Source: Bacillus sp. FJAT-26390 (GTDB lineage Bacteria; Bacillota; Bacilli; Paenibacillales; Paenibacillaceae). Taken from it: a stretch of 64,000 nt of DNA. The stretch spans positions 186,001-250,000 of the forward strand of contig NZ_MAQX01000035.1 of the NCBI RefSeq assembly GCF_001682865.1, given 5' to 3'. The notes below the pieces were generated by a model. It ran no database searches and was not told where the DNA came from. It saw only the letters and a program-made list of their open reading frames with translations. The position numbers and the translations under genes were made by a program. Of this stretch, positions 26,693-34,335 are shown in pieces. Numbering within the stretch: the first letter of the stretch is position 1; each line of letters starts with the position of its first letter.

Positions 26693-27060
26693 ACGCTGCC
26701 GTGGTACCACTCTAATTGGCCAGTCCTTGATGCAGAAGCAGGGGCGAGGTACATCCGCTAGGACGTCCTGCTGCTTTCTGCGGGGATCTGAGCCCGCTTA
26801 AATGCCCGATGACGGCGGCTAGCCGTAACGGTGTACGCGTATTGTCAGCTGACAATCCGTTTCCACCAATCCGCTCCCAGGCGAGATTCAAACTTCAGCT
26901 TCGACTGCGTCGCACCACCCCGCAGCTCTCTGTACGATTTCGAGTGACTCACCGCAATGCGATGAGCAAGCCTCGAATTTCGTTTTGCCAGCCTATTGTT
27001 CTACTGCTCCTGTTCATAGCGTTTCCACTCTATGTTGTTTGTTCCTTATCGCTTTCATGC
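26650..27060 (-). promoter_or_regulatory. Leucine T-box riboswitch 2 (leuA-proximal)
   Basis: Minus-strand leader that senses uncharged tRNA-Leu. Antiterminator T-box AGAGTGGTACCACGGCAGCG at 26694-26713. Stem I has ACAGAGAGCTGCGGGGTGG-type conserved sequence and a specifier region GAA-T-CTC-GCC-TGGGAGC, giving codon CUC (Leu) at 26883-26885. A terminator hairpin follows at 26650-26692. It lies directly upstream of leuA. Confidence 0.9.
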
Positions 27061-27083
27061 TGCATACTTCACTTCCTAGACAA

Positions 27084-27125
27084 CAAGAAAAGCCTGTCGT
27101 CTCTTGAATCAAGAGACGACAGGCT
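27084..27125 (-). terminator. T-box 1 intrinsic terminator
   Basis: AGCCTGTCGTCTCTTG pairs with CAAGAGACGACAGGCT (27091-27125), followed by TTTTCTT in the minus direction. Confidence 0.88.
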
Positions 27126-27486
27126 ATAAAAGACCCGCGCGGTACCACCCTTGTTGACACCCATACGTTCGCAAACGAGCAGGGACGCCCAACTTAAGCA
27201 TATGGCCAACTCCGGATGTTGACTCACATGCACCCGATTACGGTGGTTAACCGTAACAATGTACCTGCATGGCTATTGGCAAATTGCCGCCACCGTTTCC
27301 ACTGTTCCGCTCCCAGGTGAGCTTCAAGCATCCTTCGACTGCGTTGCACCAACCCGCAGCTCTCTGTCATCGGAGCGATGTATGAATGATGCTCATTCAT
27401 AAGCGCGCTGCCGACATTCCCGGACAAGCTTTACTGTTCCTGTTCCTTGCGTTTGTAACGTATGAAGTTGAAGTTTGAAGTATTGT
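27084..27486 (-). promoter_or_regulatory. Leucine T-box riboswitch 1 (promoter-proximal)
   Basis: Second complete T-box leader, upstream of the first. T-box element AGGGTGGTACCGCGCGGGTC at 27132-27151. Stem I has ACAGAGAGCTGCGGGTTGG. The specifier context GAA-G-CTC-ACC-TGGGAGC gives codon CUC (Leu) at 27319-27321. Its own terminator is at 27084-27125. Stretches of near identity to T-box 2 around the specifier and terminator stems indicate a tandem duplication. Confidence 0.9.
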
Positions 27487-27491
27487 TGCTT

Positions 27492-27520
27492 ATTATATGC
27501 TCTTCAAAATAGTCTGTCAA
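27492..27520 (-). promoter_or_regulatory. Consensus sigma-A promoter of leuA
   Basis: Minus strand: -35 TTGACA (27515-27520), 17-nt spacer, -10 TATAAT (27492-27497); both hexamers are perfect. Predicted start is near 27485, just before T-box 1. Such strength fits a gene controlled downstream by attenuation. Confidence 0.92.
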
Positions 27521-27615
27521 TTCCATTTCCAATTTTTTTTTGGGCACGAACATTTCCAGCATCATGCAGCCGTTCTATCAATTCGATGCAACCGCAGCTC
27601 CCTATTAAAGCTTTC

Positions 27616-28680
27616 TTACTTGCTCACAGACCAGCTCTCCAGCGAGAAGCCCGGGTCGCCCTTCATATCGAGGTCCGTATATTGCGCACGTTTAAGCTTA
27701 AGATATGCAGCCGCACCGATCATCGCCGCGTTATCCGTACAGAGCGAATTCGGCGGAATAAGCAGCGGCACCTTGTCCGACTCGCAGCGAGCCGTTAACG
27801 CCGCTCTGAGGCCACGGTTAGCGGCAACTCCGCCGCACAGCAGCAGCTGCTTCGCGCCAAATTGCCGGGCAGCGCGCAGCGCTTTTGTAACAAGCACCTC
27901 GGTGACCGACTCTTGGAAGCCGCGTGCCAAAGCCGATTCATTAAGGACTAGGCCCTTCATTCTCGTCTGGTTAATAACGGCCAGCACCGCTGATTTCAAG
28001 CCGCTGAAGCTGAAATCATAGCTATCCGCCTCAAGCCATGCTCTTGGCAAAACAATCGATTCCTCCGCTTCAACAGCGAGCTTATCGATATGCGGTCCTC
28101 CTGGGTATGGCAAGTGAAGCGCACGCGCAACCTTGTCATAAGCTTCGCCGACCGCATCATCCCTTGTACGGCCTACAACGCGAAAATCACCCTCGCTTTC
28201 CATCAGCACAAGCTCCGTATGCCCGCCGGAAACAACAAGCGCCATACAGGGATAAACAATGTCATGGACAAGCTCATTGGCATAAATATGACCTGCGATA
28301 TGATGCGTGCCGATCAGCGGAATATCGAGTGCCATCGACAAGCTTTTGGCGGCTACAATCCCAACAAGCAATGCGCCTACGAGGCCAGGACCCTGCGTTA
28401 CAGCTATAGCCGACATGTCCTTCAGCGTCAGGCCTGATTCCTTAACCGCCTGCTCGATAATGAGTGTGACCGACTCCACGTGCTTGCGTGAAGCGATTTC
28501 CGGCACAACGCCACCGAACCGTTCATGAATCTCGATTTGACTGGATACCACATTGGATAAAATATGCTTGCCGCCGCGAATGACAGCTGCCGATGTCTCG
28601 TCGCAGCTCGTTTCTATCGCCAAAATAATATCATTTGCCCGCTCGGCATTTGCTGCTCTCTCTGACTGACTCACGTTCAT
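27616..28680 (-). CDS. tsaD: tRNA N6-threonylcarbamoyladenosine transferase TsaD
   Basis: Catalytic subunit that transfers threonylcarbamoyl to A37 of ANN-reading tRNAs. ASKHA fold: [16 protein letters not shown], metal-binding [11 protein letters not shown] (His-x3-His), [33 protein letters not shown]. 354 residues is normal. Its start overlaps the rimI stop by 4 nt. It is last of the thiL-tsaE-tsaB-rimI-tsaD operon, an order shared with B. subtilis. Confidence 0.96.
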   Translation of the reverse strand: MNVSQSERAANAERANDIILAIETSCDETSAAVIRGGKHILSNVVSSQIEIHERFGGVVPEIASRKHVESVTLIIEQAVKESGLTLKDMSAIAVTQGPGLVGALLVGIVAAKSLSMALDIPLIGTHHIAGHIYANELVHDIVYPCMALVVSGGHTELVLMESEGDFRVVGRTRDDAVGEAYDKVARALHLPYPGGPHIDKLAVEAEESIVLPRAWLEADSYDFSFSGLKSAVLAVINQTRMKGLVLNESALARGFQESVTEVLVTKALRAARQFGAKQLLLCGGVAANRGLRAALTARCESDKVPLLIPPNSLCTDNAAMIGAAAYLKLKRAQYTDLDMKGDPGFSLESWSVSK

Positions 28681-29165
28681 TGCTCCCCTGTCTTCAACTG
28701 CTCATGGTCAAGCTCTGCCCACATAATAAGCGCGTCTTCATTGTTATCCGAGTAATAGCGCGGGCGAATGCCTGAAGGCTCAAAGCCGTATTTCCGGTAA
28801 AGCCGCTGCGCGATCTCGTTGGAAGGACGAACCTCGAGCGTCATTTTGACAGCGCCAAAAAAGACCGCCGTCCGCTGCAGCTCCATTAGCAAGCAGCTGC
28901 CCAGCCCTTGTCCGCGGTAGTCTGATCTTACGGCTATATTCGTTACATGCGCCTCGTCCATAATGACCCACATGCCGCCGTAGCCAATAACCTCGCCCTC
29001 ATATTCCATTATCATATATCTGGCAAACAAATTGTTCACCAGCTCATTCGTGAACGCCTCTGCCGTCCAAGGACTCGAAAAAGCTTCATGCTCAATAGCT
29101 ACGATTGCCGGGATATCAGCCATCGTCATTGAGCGATAAATGAGCTTGTTCACGTCTACTTTCAT
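28677..29165 (-). CDS. rimI: Ribosomal protein S18-alanine N-acetyltransferase-type GNAT protein
   Basis: A 162-residue GNAT acetyltransferase. Acetyl-CoA binding segment [20 protein letters not shown]-terminal [24 protein letters not shown], and C-terminal [28 protein letters not shown] are typical RimI features. It overlaps tsaB and tsaD by 4 nt each, the conserved location of rimI in Firmicutes. The protein substrate is inferred from family. Confidence 0.92.
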   Translation of the reverse strand: MKVDVNKLIYRSMTMADIPAIVAIEHEAFSSPWTAEAFTNELVNNLFARYMIMEYEGEVIGYGGMWVIMDEAHVTNIAVRSDYRGQGLGSCLLMELQRTAVFFGAVKMTLEVRPSNEIAQRLYRKYGFEPSGIRPRYYSDNNEDALIMWAELDHEQLKTGEQ

Positions 29166-29986
29166 ACCTTAGCCCCACCTTCCTGCTTTGCCTTCCATAC
29201 GACTTCCGCTTCGGTGAGCTGCGTGTAGTTTGGAATAAAAGTATGCGGGTTCTCGGTGAGACCTGCTTCCAGCCGTTTGCGTCCAAGCTCTGCTATCCAT
29301 TTGCCTTCTTGGACAAACGGCTGCAGCCGGACGGTTACTCCTGCTGAATCGCCGATTTCCTGCAGCCGTGCCGCACCTGGCTCGTGAAGGGATAAATCCC
29401 CGACCAAGGAGATGCTTTGAACGGCGCCTTCCGGCAGTTCAGCCAAACGTTCTTTCAACTGTTCGACAAAATCCTTCATAAGCCGTACGCCATCCTCTGA
29501 CCAGCGGCTCCACTTCGCATGATTCGTCATCGAGAAGCAGGACGAATAAACCTGGCCGCGCCTAGCGTCCATGATTGGGATAACCCAGTGTTCTCCGTCG
29601 CCATCAACTGCTCTTGTCTCTTCCGCTTGCGCGCCTAATTGTTGATGGCAAGCACCGTAAGCAATCGCCTCTAGGCTGGATACGCCGACTAGCGGCTTCT
29701 CCCAAACCCAAGCAAGCGTCTTGGCAACCGAAACCGCAATGCGCATGCCCGTGTAGGAGCCTGGCCCATTGCCAACAGCAATCGCTTCGATATCCGTTTC
29801 CGTTATGCCGCTATTTTGCAGCATAGCCTTGATATGCGATACGACATGAACCGAATGATTTCTTTCCGCTAACGACTGAATTTCAGCCAATACCTCATTT
29901 TCGCTAACGATAGCCGCAGCCATCGATGCCGTCGAGGTGTCTAATGCCAAAATCACTCCAGCTTGATGCTTCTGCTCTGTTCTCAT
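29162..29986 (-). CDS. tsaB: tRNA t6A synthesis protein TsaB
   Basis: Inactive TsaD paralogue that partners TsaD and TsaE in t6A formation. ASKHA start ILALDTSTASMAAAIV, then AVGNGPGSYTGMRIAVSVAKTLAW and GVSSLEAIAYG. The start at ATG 29986 (MRTEQKHQ) has AGGAG 7 nt upstream and overlaps the tsaE stop as ATGA. The longer frame to 30019 is not needed. 274 residues; slightly long, with an insert around residue 125 (EETRAVDGDGEHW). Confidence 0.92.
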   Translation of the reverse strand: MRTEQKHQAGVILALDTSTASMAAAIVSENEVLAEIQSLAERNHSVHVVSHIKAMLQNSGITETDIEAIAVGNGPGSYTGMRIAVSVAKTLAWVWEKPLVGVSSLEAIAYGACHQQLGAQAEETRAVDGDGEHWVIPIMDARRGQVYSSCFSMTNHAKWSRWSEDGVRLMKDFVEQLKERLAELPEGAVQSISLVGDLSLHEPGAARLQEIGDSAGVTVRLQPFVQEGKWIAELGRKRLEAGLTENPHTFIPNYTQLTEAEVVWKAKQEGGAKV

Positions 29987-30471
29987 CTGTCCGCTCCTAA
30001 CTTGTTCACGGCCTCGCACCAGCTTGCGTACATTTGCCCGTAGCCAGTCAATTGAATTCGCCGTGCTTCATCGCCAAGGTGCTCGATATACAGCTCCAGC
30101 CTCTCGGCTGGCAGCAGCTCTTTAATCAAGCTTGCCCATTCCACGATCGTTACGCCATCGCCAAAAAAATAATCATCTAACCCAAGCTCATCCGCTTCCT
30201 CCAGAGATAGCCTGTACACATCCATATGATAAAAGGGAAGCTTATCCCCTTCATATTCTTTAATAATCGTGAATGTCGGACTGTTCACAATGCCCTTAAC
30301 GCCAATCGCTTCGGCAAAAGCTTGCGAAAATCTCGTTTTGCCCGCGCCAAGATCGCCGTCCAGCGCAAGAAGCGAGCCTGAATCTGCCATAGCAGCAAGC
30401 TGCTTAGCCAGTGCTATCGTATCCTGTTCGGATTGCGCCACCCAAGTGGCCTCACCTATCTGTTGTTGCAT
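29983..30471 (-). CDS. tsaE: tRNA t6A synthesis ATPase TsaE
   Basis: Small P-loop ATPase required for t6A formation. Walker A is LDGDLGAGKTRFSQAFA, then the family motif VNSPTFTIIKEYEG and HMDVYRL; C-terminal VEWASLI. I use the ATG at 30471 with GGGTG upstream; a GTG three codons earlier (30480) is an alternative. 162 residues. Coupled to tsaB by a 4-nt overlap. Confidence 0.93.
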   Translation of the reverse strand: MQQQIGEATWVAQSEQDTIALAKQLAAMADSGSLLALDGDLGAGKTRFSQAFAEAIGVKGIVNSPTFTIIKEYEGDKLPFYHMDVYRLSLEEADELGLDDYFFGDGVTIVEWASLIKELLPAERLELYIEHLGDEARRIQLTGYGQMYASWCEAVNKLGADR

Positions 30472-30487
30472 GCTAATCACCCGTTCA

Positions 30488-31591
30488 TCACAAAAAATGA
30501 TTGTATCCGCGCTTCTTAAGATTTATTCGCTTCTCGTTCGAAGACAGTAGTCCGCTTCCCTTGCTTGCTTGATTGTAGCGTATAAGCTGTACGTCCGGCT
30601 CGCCCGCTTCGGTTTCCCCGATGATAAAAAAAGGAATGCCCTCCTGCTGGAAGGCGAGCTGCATCGCTTCGGCATCCTCAGATGCCATCGTGCCTAGCAA
30701 TACGTAATCCTCTCCGCCATAGAGCATCCACTCCAGCGGATCAACGCCCGCGCTTGATGCATAAGTCGACATGCTTCCGCTCCTTGGCAGCCGCTTCTCA
30801 TGAAGCATAAGACGCAGCCCTGATGCCTCTGCAATCTCCCACGCTTCGCTTGCCAGACCGTCGCTTACATCATTAAGCGAATGACAGCTGCCCCGCTCAA
30901 GCAGCAGCCTGCCTGCCCGCACCGACGGATTTGGCCTCTGGTGCGCTTTCACCAAAGCCGCAAGCTCCTGATGCCCCGCATCTGCGGATGCCATAACAGC
31001 TCCCCGCGCCTCCTCGGCAAGCAGCGCATGCAAGCCCGCCGCCGACATGCCTACCGCGCCGGTCACAAACACCGCGTCGCCCGGCTTAGCGCCCGAACGC
31101 CGCAGCTCGCGCCCCGCTTCAACGGTTCCCGTCACCGTTACCGCAACAACCAAATGCTCCGGCGACGACGTCGTATCGCCTCCCGCAATCGCAACCCCGT
31201 AGCGCTCGGCGCACTCGTAAAGCCCATCATACAGCCTCCGCATCCGCTCCGGCGTATACGCGGGCGGTACGCTGACCGAGACGAGCGCATGCAAGGGCAC
31301 GCCTCCCATCGCGGCAATATCGCTTATGTTCGCGGCAAGCGCCTTATAGCCGACATCCTCGTCCCGCATCGTCGACTGCTTGAAGTGGACGGTCTCCACC
31401 ATCGTGTCGACCGCCAGCAGAAGCCGCTTCGGCTCGGCTACGCCATCCGCGGCCGCGGCCAGATCAACAACCGCGGCATCATCGCCGATGCCGGCAACAA
31501 TGCCCCTCCGCCGCTGCCATTCGTCCTCTTGCCTGCCTGCTGTCCAGTGATGAATGCTCTCAAACTCGTCCAATGCGATGATCTCCTTCAT
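30488..31591 (-). CDS. thiL: Thiamine-monophosphate kinase
   Basis: Last step to thiamine pyrophosphate, phosphorylating TMP with ATP. N-terminal DEFESIHHW, then GIGDDAAVVDL, AVDTMVETVHF, YKALAANISDIAAMGG, IAGGDTTSSP and SLNDVSDGLASEAW, GGEDYVLLG mark the family in order. The start ATG 31591 (MKEIIALDEF) puts the conserved DEF near the N-terminus as in homologues; its ribosome-binding site is weak (AAGG). An upstream TTG (31639) would add 16 residues. First gene of the tsa operon. 367 residues, with a slightly extended basic C-terminal tail. Confidence 0.93.
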   Translation of the reverse strand: MKEIIALDEFESIHHWTAGRQEDEWQRRRGIVAGIGDDAAVVDLAAAADGVAEPKRLLLAVDTMVETVHFKQSTMRDEDVGYKALAANISDIAAMGGVPLHALVSVSVPPAYTPERMRRLYDGLYECAERYGVAIAGGDTTSSPEHLVVAVTVTGTVEAGRELRRSGAKPGDAVFVTGAVGMSAAGLHALLAEEARGAVMASADAGHQELAALVKAHQRPNPSVRAGRLLLERGSCHSLNDVSDGLASEAWEIAEASGLRLMLHEKRLPRSGSMSTYASSAGVDPLEWMLYGGEDYVLLGTMASEDAEAMQLAFQQEGIPFFIIGETEAGEPDVQLIRYNQASKGSGLLSSNEKRINLKKRGYNHFL

Positions 31592-31654
31592 CCTTATCCG
31601 ATAGCCTGCCGGTTCAACGGCTTCGCTGTCCCTATGCAAGGACTACTATCATCA

Positions 31655-32560
31655 TTAGTGAATATCCCGTTTCTTAAACCGTCCGCCCTTCACATCATGA
31701 ATATTGCCTACTGCGAGAAATGCCACAGGGTCCAGTTCATGAACGATCGACTTCATCTTCGCTTCCTCAAGACGCGTAATGACGCAAAAGATAACGCGCT
31801 TGTTTCCGCCTGTAAAGCCGCCTTCGCCGTGCAAATAAGTAACGCCCCTGCCAAGCCTGCTCATAATAGCTGCGCCGATTTCCTTCGCTTCGTCGCTAAT
31901 GATCCATACTGCCTTCGATTCATCGAAGCCCTCAATCGTAATATCGATCATCTTATAGGCAATGTAATAGGCGATCAACGAATACATCGCCCGATCCCAG
32001 CCGAACACAAAGCCCGCGCTGCCAAGGATGAACAGGTTAAAAAACATAACCGTCTCGCCTACCGAGAACGGCAATCGCTTGTTGAATACAATCGCAACGA
32101 TCTCCGTGCCGTCGAGCGAGCCTCCGAATCGGATAACCATACCAACGCCGACGCCCAATATGACACCGCCAAAAATAGCAGCCAGAAAAGGCTCTACAGT
32201 AAGTGGCGGCACCGGATGAAGCAAAAAGGTTCCGAGCGACATCACCGATACGCCATACAGCGTCGAGATTGCGAAGGTTTTGCCAATCTGCTTATAGCCA
32301 AGAAACAAAAAAGGAAGATTTAACAGAAATAGAAACAGGCCCAGCGGCACTTTCGTTAAATGGGAGGCCATAATCGATATACCGACAATACCGCCATCAA
32401 TAATGTGATTTGGTACGAGAAAAATTTCCAGTCCAACCGAGACCAGCGCTGCACCGAGTGTAATAAACAGCACTCTTCGCAGCACTTCTAGCTTCGAAAG
32501 CTTGTGGTGCTGTACTGCTCCCATAATGAACGCACATCCCTTACTAGCTCTATTTCTCAT
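31655..32560 (-). CDS. YitT family membrane protein (DUF161/DUF2179)
   Basis: A 301-residue membrane protein with about five helices in residues 30-215 (VLFITLGAALVSVGLEIFLVP, GGIVGISIMASHL, LFLFLLNLPFLFLGY, FGGSLDGTEIVAIVFN) and a cytoplasmic DUF2179 domain at the C-terminus (VTYLHGEGGFTGGNKRVIFCVI). YitT proteins are frequent in Firmicutes, and their transport role is unproven. The start at 32560 has AAGG upstream; an ATG at codon 13 is an alternative. Confidence 0.87.
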   Translation of the reverse strand: MRNRASKGCAFIMGAVQHHKLSKLEVLRRVLFITLGAALVSVGLEIFLVPNHIIDGGIVGISIMASHLTKVPLGLFLFLLNLPFLFLGYKQIGKTFAISTLYGVSVMSLGTFLLHPVPPLTVEPFLAAIFGGVILGVGVGMVIRFGGSLDGTEIVAIVFNKRLPFSVGETVMFFNLFILGSAGFVFGWDRAMYSLIAYYIAYKMIDITIEGFDESKAVWIISDEAKEIGAAIMSRLGRGVTYLHGEGGFTGGNKRVIFCVITRLEEAKMKSIVHELDPVAFLAVGNIHDVKGGRFKKRDIH

Positions 32561-32609
32561 TATTTTACCTTAAACACTATCAGATATAAAGTAACTCTAT
32601 CATTATTGC

Positions 32610-32660
32610 AAAAAGAAACCTCCCATATGAGCAGCAAAGCAGCCGCTAATGGAAGGTTTC
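32610..32660 (-). terminator. Terminator of the 117-residue unknown gene
   Basis: GAAACCTCCCAT-type arm pairs with ATGGAAGGTTTC across a 20-nt loop, with TTTTT following in the minus direction, just after the stop at 32674. Confidence 0.75.
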
Positions 32661-32673
32661 TCTCAAAGCCTGT

Positions 32674-33027
32674 TTAACCGATTACTGCAAAAGCCTCGAC
32701 CCCAGCCGGAATCGATTTTGTATGATACACTCTACCAAAGCTGTCATAGACTTGAAGCGTATAATTGGCCGTTGTCAAAGTCGGTGCCTGACTGAAATAT
32801 ACAGCTCCGAAACGGTCGAACGCCGCTGTCTGCACAAGTGTCGTACCTCTAAACAATGCGCCATAGAAGCCTGTCGTATTAAATGGAACACCATTTAAGT
32901 CTACCCACAGTATCGTTAAAAGGCTGAATGTCGGACCGTTTTGCAGCTTGCGGACCTTCGTTCTCTTCAACAGCGCCTTGTTCTTTTTCTTTGGACCTAA
33001 TATTGGCGGTTTGACTCGATTTGCCAT
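32674..33027 (-). CDS. Hypothetical protein with basic N-terminus and beta-rich C-terminus
   Basis: A 117-residue protein starting MANRVKPPILGPKKKNK at ATG 33027, 7 nt after AAGGAG. The first 30 residues are strongly basic (KKKNKALLKRTKVRK). The remainder (FSLLTILWVDLNGVPFNT, YFSQAPTLTTANYTLQVYDSFG) alternates hydrophobic and polar residues like a small beta-sandwich domain. No signal peptide or membrane helix. It is a single-gene unit with its own terminator. I do not recognise it; a structural protein, possibly of the spore or cell surface, is only a guess. Confidence 0.65.
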   Translation of the reverse strand: MANRVKPPILGPKKKNKALLKRTKVRKLQNGPTFSLLTILWVDLNGVPFNTTGFYGALFRGTTLVQTAAFDRFGAVYFSQAPTLTTANYTLQVYDSFGRVYHTKSIPAGVEAFAVIG

Positions 33028-33126
33028 GCCGTCACTCCTTCCCGCATTTATTAAAATATGCGGGTGAGTGCAAGGCGGTATGGTCAAGCCCCTACGCCTA
33101 ATGCCTATTTATGTCCAGAAAGGCAA

Positions 33127-34209
33127 TTAGAGCTCTTTTACAATGGTGATGAATAGCTCGTCCTTCAGCTCGATCTCATACGGCGAAGCGGGCTGAGTGC
33201 CATTTGCCTCCATAATAATACGGACGCGGGGACGATGCACGGCAAGCTCATTGTTTTCTGATACGACGCCTACCTGGCCGGTGCTGAGCAAGAGCGAGGT
33301 GGAAATCGGATAAATCGATATATGTCGACAAAAAAGCTTGATAAGGTCCAAATCAAAAAAAGTGCCGCCCGCAGCGAACAAAAATTCGATCGCCTCGCTT
33401 GCCGTATAACGCTTTCGGTGCGGCCTTGGCGAGGTCAATGCGTCAAAAGTGTCGGCTAGCCCAACGATTTGTGCATACATATGTATTTCATTTTCCTTGA
33501 GCCCGCGCGGGTAGCCCGAACCATTAAAGCGTTCATGATGCTGCAGGGCGCAATGCGCGGAAACGATCGATATATCATGATACTTGCGTAATATATCAAA
33601 GCCATCCTTCGCGTGGCTATGAATGATTTTGTGATCCTCCGCCGTATATCTGCCTGTATTCGCCAGCAGCTTCTGCGGCACCTTCGTCATGCCGATATCG
33701 AAAAGAAGAGCGCCAATGCCAAGCTCTTCAAGCTGATTGCGATTAAACCCTTTCGCCATGCCCATAATGCCCGCGAGTACCGCGACGTTAAAGGAATGCT
33801 GAAACAAATAACCATCCATAGCATGAATGCTGGTTAGATTGACGAGCATATTAGGTCGTGAGGACAGATCCTGCATAATTTGTCCGAATACCGCTCGGAA
33901 ATTTCGGCCCATGTCAGGAGCGATCGTCCGTCCCTTTGTCACAGTCTGGTCTTTAAAGGAGTTCATCGTTTTATAAATGGTATCGACTGCTTGCTTGCGC
34001 GTTTCCTCTCGGATCGTATCCTCGGGGATCAAGTCCTCCGTCAGTCCGTCCTCGATGAACAGAAAATCAATGCCCAAGTTTTGCAATCGATCAATGTAAC
34101 GATCATTTAGCTCTACCCCTTCTCCCAGAAGAACGTTGCCGTTTTCTTGAAAGATAGGTTTTGCCACCTTGTCTCCCGGCTTGACCATTCCAATTTGCAC
34201 TTTTCTCAT
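33127..34209 (-). CDS. HD-GYP domain protein with altered HD motif
   Basis: A cytoplasmic 360-residue HD-GYP protein, the family of c-di-GMP phosphodiesterases. An N-terminal segment (VKPGDKVAKPIFQENGNVLLGEGVEL) resembles the domain that often precedes HD-GYP in Bacillales. The HD-GYP domain runs from about 120 to 300: HSFNVAVL (His138), HHERFNGSGYPRGL (224-237) and LADTFDALTSPRPHRKRY are conserved. The HD dyad itself reads LLFDIGMTKVP, with Phe170 where the metal-binding His should be, and HHExxN replaces HHExxD. Catalysis may be lost or changed. It lies downstream of a GGDEF protein in the same direction. Confidence 0.85.
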   Translation of the reverse strand: MRKVQIGMVKPGDKVAKPIFQENGNVLLGEGVELNDRYIDRLQNLGIDFLFIEDGLTEDLIPEDTIREETRKQAVDTIYKTMNSFKDQTVTKGRTIAPDMGRNFRAVFGQIMQDLSSRPNMLVNLTSIHAMDGYLFQHSFNVAVLAGIMGMAKGFNRNQLEELGIGALLFDIGMTKVPQKLLANTGRYTAEDHKIIHSHAKDGFDILRKYHDISIVSAHCALQHHERFNGSGYPRGLKENEIHMYAQIVGLADTFDALTSPRPHRKRYTASEAIEFLFAAGGTFFDLDLIKLFCRHISIYPISTSLLLSTGQVGVVSENNELAVHRPRVRIIMEANGTQPASPYEIELKDELFITIVKEL

Positions 34210-34303
34210 TAGATTAGTTCCCGCCTTCGATAGTAATAGCGCCTTTAACCGGATAGCTTCTATTTTATCAGAACTGGCTCAGACTGACTATGCAAGCGCC
34301 ATT

Positions 34304-34335
34304 AAAAAAAAGGCTGAACGCTGCCGTTCAAGCCT
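34304..34335 (-). terminator. Terminator of the GGDEF gene
   Basis: AGGCTTGAACG and CGTTC-AGCCT (minus strand) form the stem, then eight T residues, immediately after the GGDEF stop. It separates the GGDEF gene from the HD-GYP gene transcriptionally. Confidence 0.82.

Noticed and set aside
26419-26715. Plus-strand ORF and others over the T-box region (for example 26809-27129, 27475-27798)
   Set aside because: They overlap structured leader RNA of the other strand and lack ribosome-binding sites or known domains.
30881-32323. Plus-strand ORF of 480 codons opposite thiL and the YitT gene
   Set aside because: It is the antisense of two well-supported genes, has no ribosome-binding site or recognisable domain, and its Arg/His-rich composition is typical of a shadow frame.
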